Source of the DNA: Desulfobacteraceae bacterium
GTDB lineage: Bacteria > Desulfobacterota > Desulfobacteria > Desulfobacterales > UBA5852
Direction: 5' to 3'
DNA: 64,000 nucleotides
Assembly (NCBI GenBank): GCA_014237395.1
Contig: JABZFP010000014.1
Span: 370,334 to 434,333, forward strand
Part shown: one piece after another, positions 18,373 through 27,518 of the stretch
How positions within the stretch are numbered: position 1 is the stretch's first letter
How the letters are laid out: every line of letters begins with the position of its first letter
Notes under the pieces: model-generated
Seen by the model: the letters and a program-made list of their open reading frames with translations, nothing else
What the model was told of the DNA's origin: nothing
The model's database searches: none
Translations under genes and position numbers: made by a program

Positions 18373-18405
18373 TGTGCCGAAGGCTGGACTTGAACCGGAT
18401 ACACC
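18373..18405 (-). other. tRNA-Leu 3'-end remnant (probable old attachment site)
   Basis: Read on the minus strand, ccggttcaagtcc followed by agccttcggcaca matches the T-arm and acceptor 3' strand of a tRNA whose acceptor is GCCGAAG/CTTCGGC, as in bacterial tRNA-Leu. No tRNA body is present upstream. Integrases that use tRNA genes leave such 3' fragments. Confidence 0.5.
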
Positions 18406-18498
18406 TTTTATTAATGATTTTAATGCAAAGAACAGTCTTTTACTGACTGTCTACTGACTACGAAAAAATATTTAAATAACTGTAATAATAGAGAAAAA

Positions 18499-18527
18499 AT
18501 GGTGGAGGCGGCGGGAGTCGAACCCGC
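18499..18527 (-). repeat. ssrA': attachment-site copy 1 (ssrA 3' end)
   Basis: 29 bp beginning atggtggaggcggcggg and ending cgaacccgc, identical to 39193-39221 within intact ssrA and to 33309-33337. No ssrA body follows, so this is a duplicated attachment site and not a gene. Confidence 0.85.
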
Positions 18528-18739
18528 TCAGCCTATAATTTTGAAAATAAGCGATACGCCTGCAACTTGCTGGTTTCATTAACACATTGCGGATATAAAA
18601 TAAGTTCAAAAATACAATTTTCTCTCAATTCATCCAATCAATCTACCCCATAGTTACCCCAGTCTGATGGCTCTCTGTCAAATTTAGACAGAATTCTACA
18701 TACCAACATTATTTATCTCTATCCCATAGGAGGTTCAAT

Positions 18740-18994
18740 ATGGAAGAACGAATACGTACATCTGCAGGAAAAATGATCCGTGAAGCAAGAATGGACAAAG
18801 GATGGACCCAGCGGGAACTGGGCAAGATGCTGGGCTACGATTACGGAAACTTTATCGGAATGATCGAAAATGGTAACTCAATCTTGCCCATAGATAAGAT
18901 TCCGATCATCAGTGAGATTTTGGGTTTGAATCCCAAAAAATTATTGAAGGAGGTAATGCTTTGTAAGCACCCGGGAGTTGCAAGGTACATTTAA
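18740..18994 (+). CDS. XRE-family transcriptional regulator
   Basis: 84 aa. One helix-turn-helix of the lambda-repressor type: AGKMIREARMDKGWTQRELG, then the recognition helix near YGNFIGMIENG and the closing EILGLNPKKLL. AGGAGG lies 8 bp before the ATG. First gene inside the left end of element A; a role in controlling the element or its cargo is inferred from place alone. Confidence 0.8.
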   Translation: MEERIRTSAGKMIREARMDKGWTQRELGKMLGYDYGNFIGMIENGNSILPIDKIPIISEILGLNPKKLLKEVMLCKHPGVARYI

Positions 18995-19080
18995 CAAGTG
19001 AGAGGGGAAAAGGCGCCCATCCGCTTTTCCCCTCTCATTTAAAAACTCGGGAAATAAGGCCGACCCGGAATCAGATAGGA

Positions 19081-19578
19081 TCACCACTGTTTTAAGCGCT
19101 TTTCGCACTCATTTTTAGGCAAGCGATCGTTAATTGACATGAGTTCAGTCAGCTTCCTGTGTGCGGTGCTCTTGGTGATAATTGATGAGGCTATCAATTG
19201 ATCCAGCACCCACAATGATCCGTGTACCTCAATCTTGAGGCTTTTTGCTGTTTTGGTAAGCAGTTTTTCACAGGTAAGGATTGTAGCGTCGAGTTTTTTG
19301 GCAAGGTGCAGACAACTGCAATCCGGTTCGGAAAGTTTTGATGAATGCGCCTGCATCAGACTTTCTATGACATTTTGATCGTCAGCCGTCAGGCTGTATA
19401 GTGACAGGTTGCTCTGTCGGATGCTTTTTTTTATGGGTATCTCATACTCATCGCCTTCAAGCTCCGTCAGCACAGATGATGTGATGTGTGCCCGGAATCC
19501 CAGTTGAAGGAACTCATGGAACAGATCAACATCGATCAAATCAATCAAGAGGCAAGCATCGTTTACGACGACGATCAT
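19081..19578 (-). CDS. PIN-domain protein, probable toxin
   Basis: 165 aa. PIN fold: N-terminal VVVNDACLLIDL with the first acidic residue Asp near 6, Glu in SVLTELEGD near 41, Asp in SEPDCSCLHLAKKLDATILT near 83 and a Glu in place of the last Asp (CEKLL). PIN domains are metal-dependent RNases. Its start codon overlaps the stop of the upstream XRE-ImmA gene by 4 bp, the usual antitoxin-then-toxin coupling. Confidence 0.78.
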   Translation of the reverse strand: MIVVVNDACLLIDLIDVDLFHEFLQLGFRAHITSSVLTELEGDEYEIPIKKSIRQSNLSLYSLTADDQNVIESLMQAHSSKLSEPDCSCLHLAKKLDATILTCEKLLTKTAKSLKIEVHGSLWVLDQLIASSIITKSTAHRKLTELMSINDRLPKNECEKRLKQW

Positions 19579-20627
19579 GCGGCGATTTGAAATTCCTTTC
19601 TAAATTTAGACAGCCCCACATTCATCAGTTCAGCACCCTTTGACATGGTAATTATCTCTTCGGCGACAGCCCATGAGACGAGCTGCTTAAAACGATTGGC
19701 ATATTCCCTTCCGACATAATGTCCGGGCTCTTCGGTTTTTCCGGAGCGCCACCCCATTTTGTTGGCGAGGATGAAAAAACGCCTATAGCTAAAATCGTTG
19801 ATAATCCCAAGGTTTCTTGCTCTCACCATTAGCGCCATGAGGGAAAGACCATAGATACCTTTGAGCTTTTTTAATTCCAAAAAAGTGATTTTACTCCGAC
19901 GCGGGCCGATTTCTTCAATCATTTTTTCTTTAGGTATCAGAAATGCACCAGCAAATTTGTGGCAAAGTTTCTCGAGATCGCCGTCTCTGCAATCACCAAA
20001 GGTGAGCATGAGATGAGCCAACTCGTGGACTATGGTCAATCGTTTCCGTACAAGGTCGTGGTTTTTATTCACGGTGATCACGGGAATTTCTTTTGCCCAT
20101 GCCGAAAGACCGTCAAATTCCTCCGGGAGATCCACCTCAAGGATTCTAATGCCCTTATCTTCAAGCAACTCCATAAGGTTTGAAACTGGCGCGATTCCCA
20201 GGCCCCATGCTTCGCGTAAACGCATGGATGCACCTTCGACACCATCCTGATTTTCAACGATGGTATCTCTCAGTGGATTAATGAACGCAGTTTGCTGGCC
20301 CATTACGCTTTCAATTTCTATGAACCGCTCCAAGAAATCGAGAGTTTGGTATTTTACACGGTTTTCATCTCTTTTAGACAGTCTCGATTTTTTCCTGAAC
20401 TCGAGCCCGGTCAATTCAACTTGAGATTGCCTGTAAAAATATCCGGTTTTGACCCCTAAGGTTTTTGATATAGCTATCAGGATGTCCGATGCCGGGTACA
20501 TTTTGCCTTTTTCGTATTTACTAATGGCCTGTTTGGTAATCAGGTTTTGAGTAGCATCTGCAAGTTTCTGTTGAGACATTCCGGCCATTTTTCGTGCAGC
20601 CTTTAGCCTTGCTCCGAAACCATCCAT
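19575..20627 (-). CDS. XRE + ImmA/IrrE metallopeptidase, probable antitoxin
   Basis: 350 aa from ATG 20627 (GGGGAGG 8 bp upstream; a GTG at 20636 is less likely). Residues 1-65 are an XRE helix-turn-helix (MSQQKLADATQ, QAISKYEKGKMYP). Residues 150-290 are an ImmA/IrrE-type zinc peptidase with HELAH near 200-204, EKLCHKFAGAFLIP and the downstream Glu. XRE-ImmA proteins paired with PIN proteins are a predicted toxin-antitoxin type; the regulator probably represses its own operon and may cleave a partner after a signal. Confidence 0.8.
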   Translation of the reverse strand: MDGFGARLKAARKMAGMSQQKLADATQNLITKQAISKYEKGKMYPASDILIAISKTLGVKTGYFYRQSQVELTGLEFRKKSRLSKRDENRVKYQTLDFLERFIEIESVMGQQTAFINPLRDTIVENQDGVEGASMRLREAWGLGIAPVSNLMELLEDKGIRILEVDLPEEFDGLSAWAKEIPVITVNKNHDLVRKRLTIVHELAHLMLTFGDCRDGDLEKLCHKFAGAFLIPKEKMIEEIGPRRSKITFLELKKLKGIYGLSLMALMVRARNLGIINDFSYRRFFILANKMGWRSGKTEEPGHYVGREYANRFKQLVSWAVAEEIITMSKGAELMNVGLSKFRKEFQIAA

Positions 20628-20962
20628 AACGTTCACCTCCCCGTAGAACTATTATAACGTTTTTGGTTGGCCTTGTGGTTGACATAATATACATGAAAAT
20701 CAAATTTGTCAACCATCATCATGTATCTTCATCGTCCTCCGGACGACACCATCTACTGTTTAATGCAGGGTAAGTTTAAATTGGTGACTGGATAGCGCGA
20801 TTCGACCGAGAAAGGCGTGCGGCGATAGCCATAGCCTGCTAATAACTTAGCGACTGGCATATGATTTGCTATCTTATTGTCGGACCGTGAAAGGCCACCG
20901 ACAGCCCCTCCAAGAAAAACTGATGTTATTCAAATGATTGCCGTCATTTGGAGGATATCCAT

Positions 20963-21028
20963 ATGATTAAAGAGATGTCTATCAAATGTACGGATATTAC
21001 TGCGCCTGTTAATCAAGTAGTCATTTAG
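20963..21028 (+). CDS. possible 21-aa peptide
   Basis: ATG 20963 follows a strong tttggagg ribosome site and an inverted repeat; the frame reads MIKEMSIKCTDITAPVNQVV plus Ile and ends in TAG. Too short to judge by composition. It could be a leader peptide or chance. Confidence 0.25.
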   Translation: MIKEMSIKCTDITAPVNQVVI

Positions 21029-21102
21029 AAGTGATCCCTGTTCCTGTTAAGGCTTGATTTCAAGATGACCGGATTTACCGTTCTCAATAAATTTTTCCTC
21101 AG

Positions 21103-21141
21103 AAAAAGCACTGCATCCCTCGACGGAATGTAGTGCTTTTT
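21103..21141. terminator. hairpin terminator upstream of the Rhs gene
   Basis: Stem aaaaagcactgcat / atgtagtgcttttt (one wobble) around an 11-nt loop, with a T-run on each strand. It isolates the Rhs gene from upstream transcription. Confidence 0.6.
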
Positions 21142-21225
21142 ATTTGAACCGGCACGCTTCGATAAATTGAATATCGAGTAGTTATACCATTTTTCATATC
21201 CCGCCCCATGAAAAAGGAGCCTGCC

Positions 21226-24200
21226 ATGCGTCGATCGATTTTATCTGCCTTCCTGATGGTATCTGTTTGTATCCTCATTGTGATTTCACCCTTCCAAGTT
21301 ATTGCCCAGGAAACAGCCGACAATAATGAAACCGCTGGCCCCGTGCTGATTGTTGTGGAAGATGAGGGCGAGGCCGCTGCGCCCCAGTCCCCGGAACTGG
21401 AGGGCGAGGTGAGCCCCACTTTAGAGGAAGCCGACAAGCTTGATCCTGAAACGATTGAAGGGGTCATCATGTCCAGCGTATCGTCGACAACCTCGACATC
21501 TACGGACGAAGAAGGTTCGGTCACGCAACTTATCGTGGAAAACGCCGCATTCACCGGCGCCGCCCAATATACCATTCCTATGGAAGTCCCGCCCGGGCGA
21601 GCCGGAATGACCCCTGAAATCAACCTGGCTTACAACAGCTATCTCGACAACGGCTGGCTGGGGGTCGGCTGGTCTCTGGGCATGGGCAGCATCCAGCAAG
21701 CCACCAAGCTTGGGCTTGACTACTCCGAGACTGACTTTGTTTATGTAAAAGATGGTAGACGGGAAGAGTTGGTGCCCCGCGATGACTGGGGGACCGACAC
21801 CTATGGCGCTAAAATTGAAGGCACTTTTACCCTTTATTTTTTTAATGCCGCCACCGGCGGCTGGGAGGCCAGTGCCAAAGACGGGCGAAGGTACTATTTC
21901 GGGACCAGCACATCATCAAGAAAAGAAGATCCTGTTGATCCGAACAGGGTTTTCCAATGGTGCCTGGATCGCGTCGAAGATCCCAACGGCAATTTTTATT
22001 CCATAAGCTACGTCAAGGATCAGGAAGAAATCTATCCGCAGTCAATCGTTTATACCGGTAATATTTCCACTGGAAATACCGGGGCTTATCATATCAATTT
22101 CACTTTAGAGGACCGCACCGATACCGAAGTGAGCCTGATTTCCCGATTTGCCGTCACCCGCGGCAAACGGCTTGATAACATCGAAATTCTTACCGGCGGG
22201 CAATCCGTTTCCAAGTATGAATTTACCTATGATTATGGACTATCCGGCAAGCGATCCCGACTGATAAGCATGCAAAGGACAGGATCGGACAGCCTGTCGG
22301 TGTTGCCGGAAACGAGTTTTGACTATCTTGAAGGTGGTGATGGCACCATTACGTATGCTGGATATAAACCCGCTTCTTTTCATTATTATGTCGCTTTCGG
22401 CGATATCAACGGCGACCGGCGTGCGGATGCTGTCGTTTATACCCAAACTTCGGGATGGTTCCATTGGGATGGCGGATACGGGACAACTGTCACAGGCCGC
22501 TGTTGGTCGTATCTAAGCAACTCCAATGGCGTTTTAACCACCGCCACTTTGATTTATCAGGACATACAGACCTTCAGAGATTCTTATTCTTACCCCATAG
22601 CCCCCATATTGCACGGGCCTATCCAGTTGGCCGATATAAGCGGGGATGGCCGAGCAGACATGATTCAAGACAATAAGGTTCGACTTTCCTCGGGAGGGGG
22701 TAATTTCGGATCGGCTGTAAGCCTCTCAAAAGCGCATAGTGTCATGGGCGATGTTAATGGTGACGGCCTTCAGGATATTGCTGGTTACAGTTCAAGTTAC
22801 ACTCAAATCAGCACTTCGAATGGCAACCGTTATTTTACGACTATTGCGAATTTACCTAAAGGAAGTGGTGGAGATCTGTATTTAGTCGATGTCAATGGAG
22901 ACGGTAATGCCGACCTGGTAAGACATAATGGCGATGAGAGCCGAATATATACATCCATATACGAGGATGGGGCATTCCTGTCAGAAACGACTTTTGACAT
23001 TGGGGTTTCCTACAAATCGGTTTCATTCGCGGATATCAACGGGGATGGCCTGGCTGATCTTTCCGCCAACCAGTATGGCGGCGGGGCGACTATAACGGAT
23101 GTATATGTATACCTTTCTAATGGTGAAGGCACCTTTGAAGATTATTCGCAAACAACTGTAAATGCCGCTGGCAGCGGCGTGTTTTATGCTGATGTGAACG
23201 GTGACGGGCGGGGCGATTTACTCGTTGCTGATACGTCGGGCAAAATTCGTTCCTGCATTTCCCTGGGCAATGGGTTATTCGACACCCCCCTGACCACGGC
23301 ATCCGGTTCTTCGGGTGGGATTTTTTTGGCGGAGTTAAACGGGGACGGCAAAACCGATCTTATCGTCAAGAATAGTACGATGTTGAAGAGTTACATTTCG
23401 GCCGGCACCAATCCCCGGCCGGACCTTCTTGAAAAGGTCAATGAGGGCGCTGGAGCGGAAATATCATTTGCCTACAAGTCCTCCCGGCCAATGACACCAA
23501 GCAATTTCCCCTATGTGTTTCAAGTGCTTGACACCCTTACCATCAATGATGGGCTATGCAATCTGGTCACGGCGGAATATGACTATACGGGTGGTCTTTA
23601 CAGCTATCCCACCCGCGAGTTCAGGGGCTTTGCAACGGTTACCCGAACTAATCCAGATAATACCATCGGTGAAACCCAATATCACCAGGACGAATTTATG
23701 AAGGGTCGTATCGCGCAGGAGGGCTTGTGGGCGGCGGGTGCCAATCCGGCAACCGCCACGCCCCTGTCACTCACGACCAACACATGGGAAACCGAGTATT
23801 TAGACGCGCCTGATAATACGACAGCTTTCGTAAAGCTATCCCAGACCCGGACCGAACATAACGATGCCGTCACTGTTTATACCCAGCAGGACTTCACCTA
23901 TGACAGCGCCAACGGCAACCCGCTGACCGTAACCGCCTCCGGCAGCGGGGCTGAGAATGTCACCACCGAGTTGGAGTGGGATAACTACGGGGACTGGCTG
24001 TGGCGCAAGACCAGGGAAACCCTTACTGGTGCAGCCACGGGCAAGGTGCGGGAGAGCACCTACGAATACCAAAACTATACCGGCAACCTGACGGCCGAAG
24101 AGAAGTGGCTGGCCACCGGGACCAACCCCCAAACCACCTACCAGTACGATACTTACGGCAACGTCACCCACCAGACCGATGCCCGCAACAACACCACGGT

Positions 24201-27054
24201 GATCGCGTACGACACGGCTACGGCCACTTTTCCGGTGAAGATCACCTATCCGGCCACCAGCGGCGTCAACCATATCGTGGAGATGGCCTGGGATGCGCGC
24301 TACGGCAAAAAAACCTGGGACAAGGATGAAAACGGCAATTTCACTTATTATGCCTACGATCCTTTCGGCCGTATCGCCCAGACCGATCTGCCGGATGGCG
24401 GCCAAACCACGGTGGCCTATTTTGACGACGTAGTGCCGCGCTACACCCTGACCAAGGTCAAAGAGGATGCTGCCGGCACCACGATCGATCGCTACCGTTA
24501 TCTCGACGGGTTAAACCGCGAGGTGCAGACCGTGGCCTTCGGTGAGAGCGGGCAGACCATCATCACCCAGGCTGTCTATGACGAAATGGGCCGCCTCTCG
24601 TTGAAAAAAGGCCCCTTCTTTGGATCGGGTTCCGGCTATCCCCAGACACCGCCGGCCGAATACCCCTGGCAGCAGATTTATTACGACAACCGCAGCCGGC
24701 CGATAGCCGTGGAAAGCCCACACATGCAGTACGGCACCATCGAAACGAGCATGGCCTACAGCGGATTCGATACCACCATTACCGACCCGGACGGCGCGCA
24801 GAAAACCGAGTCCCGGGATTATCTCGGGCGCATTGTTCAGGTCACCGAATACAACGGCGCGGAGCAGTATCATACCGACTACGCCTACAATGCGGCCGGC
24901 GACCTCACTTCGGTGACCGACCACCTGGACAACGTCACCACCGTGAGCTGGGACACCCTGGGCCGCAAAACGTCCATGGACGATCCGGACATGGGAGCCT
25001 GGTCCTACACCTACGATGCCAACGGTAATTTGCTGACCCAGACCGATGCCAAAAACCAGGACATCACCTTCACCTACGATGAACTGGACCGGATGACCTA
25101 CAAGAGCTACTCCACTTCGGACCCGGCCGTGGCATTCCTGTACGACAACACCACGGCAGGGAAAAACGGCATCGGCCGCTTAAAGTCGGTGGAGTCCTCC
25201 CAATCCGTTATCAGCTACAAAGCATACGACGCCGTGGGCCGGCTGCTGGAGGAATCCAAGCAGGTTATCGGCAACGCCACCGTCTACTCCACGTCCTATG
25301 CCTATGATCTTTCCGGCAAGAAGATGCAGACCATCCATCCGGACGGCACCACGGTAGGCAATGGATTTTATCCCGGCACCAATCTCCTGAATACGGTGAC
25401 CGGCACCGGCGCTACCACCTATGCCACAATCAGCCAATATCAACCCAACGGCAAGATCGGGCGCATCGATCACGGCAACGCTGCAGTGACCACATACAGC
25501 TACGACACCTGGTCCGAGAAACTCACCGGGATCGTGACGCGGGACTATCTCGATACCGAAATCCAGAACCGCAGTTATCTCTATTCGCCAGCCGGGGACA
25601 TCGAGGAAATCGACGATGCTTACAATGATGTCACCTACACCTATTCCTATGACGATCTGCACCGGCTGGCGGGGGAGACCAACACGGGCGCAGACGGACC
25701 GATCTATTACACTTACAACGCCATCGGTAACATGACCCAGCGCATCGCCGGGACGGATACCTTCGACTACACCTACGATCTGTCTCACCCGCATGCGATG
25801 AGTAGCATGGATCTCAACGGCACGCCCTACAGCTATACCTACGATGACAACGGGAACATGACCGCCGGAAAGGACTTTACCGATCCGGCCAACCCGGCAC
25901 TGCGCACCCTCACCTGGAATGCCGACAACATGCCCGTTTCGGTCAGCCGCAGCGGAGTGACCACTACTTTCAAATACGACGGCTTGGGACGACGGGCCAA
26001 GAAGCAGGTGGGCGCCGGATCGCCGACCTATTACATCGGGGCCGAATACGAGGTGATCGCCGGGGGCAATACCAAGTACATCTTCGCGGGCAACCTCCGC
26101 ATTGCCAAGGTATCCGCCACCGGGGTATACTATTTTCATAAGGACCATCTGGGAAGCTCCACCGTGATGACCGGCGACACCGGTGCTGCGGTGGAAACCA
26201 GCGAATACCGCCCCTATGGGGCCTTCCGCAGCCAGACCGGAACGGCGGTATCCGACTACAAGTTTACCGACCAGGAATGGGATGCCGAGGCTGGGCTGTA
26301 TAATTATGATGCTCGGCTGTATGATCCGGTGATTGGGAGGTTTATCAGTGCAGACAGTATTGTTCCTGATCCCATCAATCCTCAAAGTCTGAACCGCTAT
26401 ACTTATGTTCATAACAATCCTCTCATATATGTAGATCCGACAGGGCATTGGGAAACTGACGGTGATTATGGACCGGAGCGAGATGGACTTGAAAGTGATA
26501 TAGCTGATGCCGCCGGGATGGGGTATGAGGGAGGAAGCGAGAGTTATAGAACGAATACAAGACGTGACAATCCGATGGATTTGCAACGTGTTCTGATAAG
26601 TCGTTCTTGGAGATCTTTTGAAGATATGAAAAACTATATGGGATGGGCTTTTAGAGCCTTAAATCCAAGCATAACCTACAGCTTTTCAGTCGTTGGATTA
26701 GATGTCCAGGTGCCTATCTATACTGAACATGGATTATTCGGAAAACCTACTTTTGGTGTCTCAACAACATTAATAGGGGGTGGTTTTTTAGTTTCAATTG
26801 ATAACCCTATGAACGCACCTATGACGGAACTGAATGAGGATATAAATTTAACCTTATCATTGAATAGTAAATATGGCTTGGCAGTTTCAAGTAATTTAGA
26901 AACAAGTCGGTTTTCGATTAATCCTGGTGGAGGCATCGGGTTGCCGGGAATAAATGCAAGTACTTCAATGGAAAATTTCGTTGAAGGGCTTTCTGGCTTT
27001 TTAGAAACTCATACCAAAACCTTATCAAAAGGAATTGAATCACTATTAGATTAA
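21226..27054 (+). CDS. giant secreted SpvB/FG-GAP/Rhs polymorphic toxin
   Basis: 1942 aa from ATG 21226 (AAGGAG 8 bp upstream), which gives a clean signal peptide ending near VIAQE (residue 28). Order: acidic linker (30-95); SpvB-like domain (about 95-330, GAAQYTIPMEVPPGRAGMTP, YNSYLDNGWLGVGWSLGM); seven FG-GAP/VCBS-like repeats of the form D-hN-GDG-AD near 390, 467, 506, 553, 600, 653 and 700; Tc-toxin-like middle region; many YD repeats (about 880-1640); Rhs core ending GRFISADSIVPDP...YVDPTG near 1738. The last 200 residues are a distinct, AT-rich domain of no known family, probably the toxin tip, rich in beta and glycine (GVSTTLIGGGFLVSID, NPGGGIGLPGI). The Rhs shell normally encloses and releases the tip. 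A Sec signal suggests export other than by type VI secretion. Confidence 0.88.
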   Translation: MRRSILSAFLMVSVCILIVISPFQVIAQETADNNETAGPVLIVVEDEGEAAAPQSPELEGEVSPTLEEADKLDPETIEGVIMSSVSSTTSTSTDEEGSVTQLIVENAAFTGAAQYTIPMEVPPGRAGMTPEINLAYNSYLDNGWLGVGWSLGMGSIQQATKLGLDYSETDFVYVKDGRREELVPRDDWGTDTYGAKIEGTFTLYFFNAATGGWEASAKDGRRYYFGTSTSSRKEDPVDPNRVFQWCLDRVEDPNGNFYSISYVKDQEEIYPQSIVYTGNISTGNTGAYHINFTLEDRTDTEVSLISRFAVTRGKRLDNIEILTGGQSVSKYEFTYDYGLSGKRSRLISMQRTGSDSLSVLPETSFDYLEGGDGTITYAGYKPASFHYYVAFGDINGDRRADAVVYTQTSGWFHWDGGYGTTVTGRCWSYLSNSNGVLTTATLIYQDIQTFRDSYSYPIAPILHGPIQLADISGDGRADMIQDNKVRLSSGGGNFGSAVSLSKAHSVMGDVNGDGLQDIAGYSSSYTQISTSNGNRYFTTIANLPKGSGGDLYLVDVNGDGNADLVRHNGDESRIYTSIYEDGAFLSETTFDIGVSYKSVSFADINGDGLADLSANQYGGGATITDVYVYLSNGEGTFEDYSQTTVNAAGSGVFYADVNGDGRGDLLVADTSGKIRSCISLGNGLFDTPLTTASGSSGGIFLAELNGDGKTDLIVKNSTMLKSYISAGTNPRPDLLEKVNEGAGAEISFAYKSSRPMTPSNFPYVFQVLDTLTINDGLCNLVTAEYDYTGGLYSYPTREFRGFATVTRTNPDNTIGETQYHQDEFMKGRIAQEGLWAAGANPATATPLSLTTNTWETEYLDAPDNTTAFVKLSQTRTEHNDAVTVYTQQDFTYDSANGNPLTVTASGSGAENVTTELEWDNYGDWLWRKTRETLTGAATGKVRESTYEYQNYTGNLTAEEKWLATGTNPQTTYQYDTYGNVTHQTDARNNTTVIAYDTATATFPVKITYPATSGVNHIVEMAWDARYGKKTWDKDENGNFTYYAYDPFGRIAQTDLPDGGQTTVAYFDDVVPRYTLTKVKEDAAGTTIDRYRYLDGLNREVQTVAFGESGQTIITQAVYDEMGRLSLKKGPFFGSGSGYPQTPPAEYPWQQIYYDNRSRPIAVESPHMQYGTIETSMAYSGFDTTITDPDGAQKTESRDYLGRIVQVTEYNGAEQYHTDYAYNAAGDLTSVTDHLDNVTTVSWDTLGRKTSMDDPDMGAWSYTYDANGNLLTQTDAKNQDITFTYDELDRMTYKSYSTSDPAVAFLYDNTTAGKNGIGRLKSVESSQSVISYKAYDAVGRLLEESKQVIGNATVYSTSYAYDLSGKKMQTIHPDGTTVGNGFYPGTNLLNTVTGTGATTYATISQYQPNGKIGRIDHGNAAVTTYSYDTWSEKLTGIVTRDYLDTEIQNRSYLYSPAGDIEEIDDAYNDVTYTYSYDDLHRLAGETNTGADGPIYYTYNAIGNMTQRIAGTDTFDYTYDLSHPHAMSSMDLNGTPYSYTYDDNGNMTAGKDFTDPANPALRTLTWNADNMPVSVSRSGVTTTFKYDGLGRRAKKQVGAGSPTYYIGAEYEVIAGGNTKYIFAGNLRIAKVSATGVYYFHKDHLGSSTVMTGDTGAAVETSEYRPYGAFRSQTGTAVSDYKFTDQEWDAEAGLYNYDARLYDPVIGRFISADSIVPDPINPQSLNRYTYVHNNPLIYVDPTGHWETDGDYGPERDGLESDIADAAGMGYEGGSESYRTNTRRDNPMDLQRVLISRSWRSFEDMKNYMGWAFRALNPSITYSFSVVGLDVQVPIYTEHGLFGKPTFGVSTTLIGGGFLVSIDNPMNAPMTELNEDINLTLSLNSKYGLAVSSNLETSRFSINPGGGIGLPGINASTSMENFVEGLSGFLETHTKTLSKGIESLLD

Positions 27055-27136
27055 TAGGCAAACATATCGCAATTAAGATTTAATTTACACCTGACGAAAA
27101 GGGATTTGCATCAATCTTTATTGGGAGAATAGTGAA

Positions 27137-27385
27137 GTGTATATTAATGAACTGCTCGGCATAATAGGTTTTTCCACAATTCTCATCGGTTTTATTGTAT
27201 TTGGCATATCGGAAGTAAAAAATGTTTTTAGGCATGGTCTTTACAAGAGAATATTTATAAAACGTGATGTAGATGAATTACCTCTTTTTAAAACTTCATT
27301 AATAATTATGCTAACAGGGCTATTAATTGTCTTTTCGGCTGGGCTGATTAAATATTACTTTTCTGAGTATGATTTATTCTTTTAA
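27137..27385 (+). CDS. small two-helix membrane protein, candidate Rhs immunity
   Basis: 82 aa from GTG 27137 (GGGAGAA upstream). Two hydrophobic helices, about residues 5-25 (LLGIIGFSTILIGFIVFGI) and 53-72 (SLIIMLTGLLIVFSAGLI), with a charged loop between. It starts 82 bp after the Rhs gene, the usual place of the cognate immunity gene, and shares the AT-rich composition of the toxin tip. A membrane immunity protein would suit a pore-forming or membrane-acting tip. No family recognised. Confidence 0.6.
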   Translation: MYINELLGIIGFSTILIGFIVFGISEVKNVFRHGLYKRIFIKRDVDELPLFKTSLIIMLTGLLIVFSAGLIKYYFSEYDLFF

Positions 27386-27518
27386 GATAGCGTCATCAGC
27401 ACTCTTTTGATTGCACCCCAGCCCTTTGAGCCGAGGGCTTAGCAGCCTGGGTTGCGTTGGGGGTCAATTGATTCCCGCGTGTTGTAGGCTTTTCGTCATA
27501 CCAGCGTTGCCATACCCA

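Larger units (their letters stand above)
20628..21225. other. 598-bp gap before the Rhs gene
   Basis: Holds a possible 21-codon frame (20963-21028) and a terminator hairpin (21103-21141), listed separately. A perfect 7-bp inverted repeat caaatga/tcatttg at 20934-20953 lies just before that frame. Otherwise nothing recognised; promoters for the divergent neighbours must lie here. Confidence 0.4.

Noticed and set aside
23880..26100. Tandem DNA repeats as a CRISPR or minisatellite
   Set aside because: The periodicity is of YD protein repeats; there are no identical direct DNA repeats with spacers.
25180..26586. Long open frame of 468 codons on the minus strand
   Set aside because: It is the shadow of the YD-repeat region of the Rhs gene: low-complexity Gly/Val/Ile product and no ribosome site.
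27390..27480. attC-like or integron site after the immunity candidate
   Set aside because: A small agccct/agggct palindrome exists but the R' and R'' consensus is lacking.
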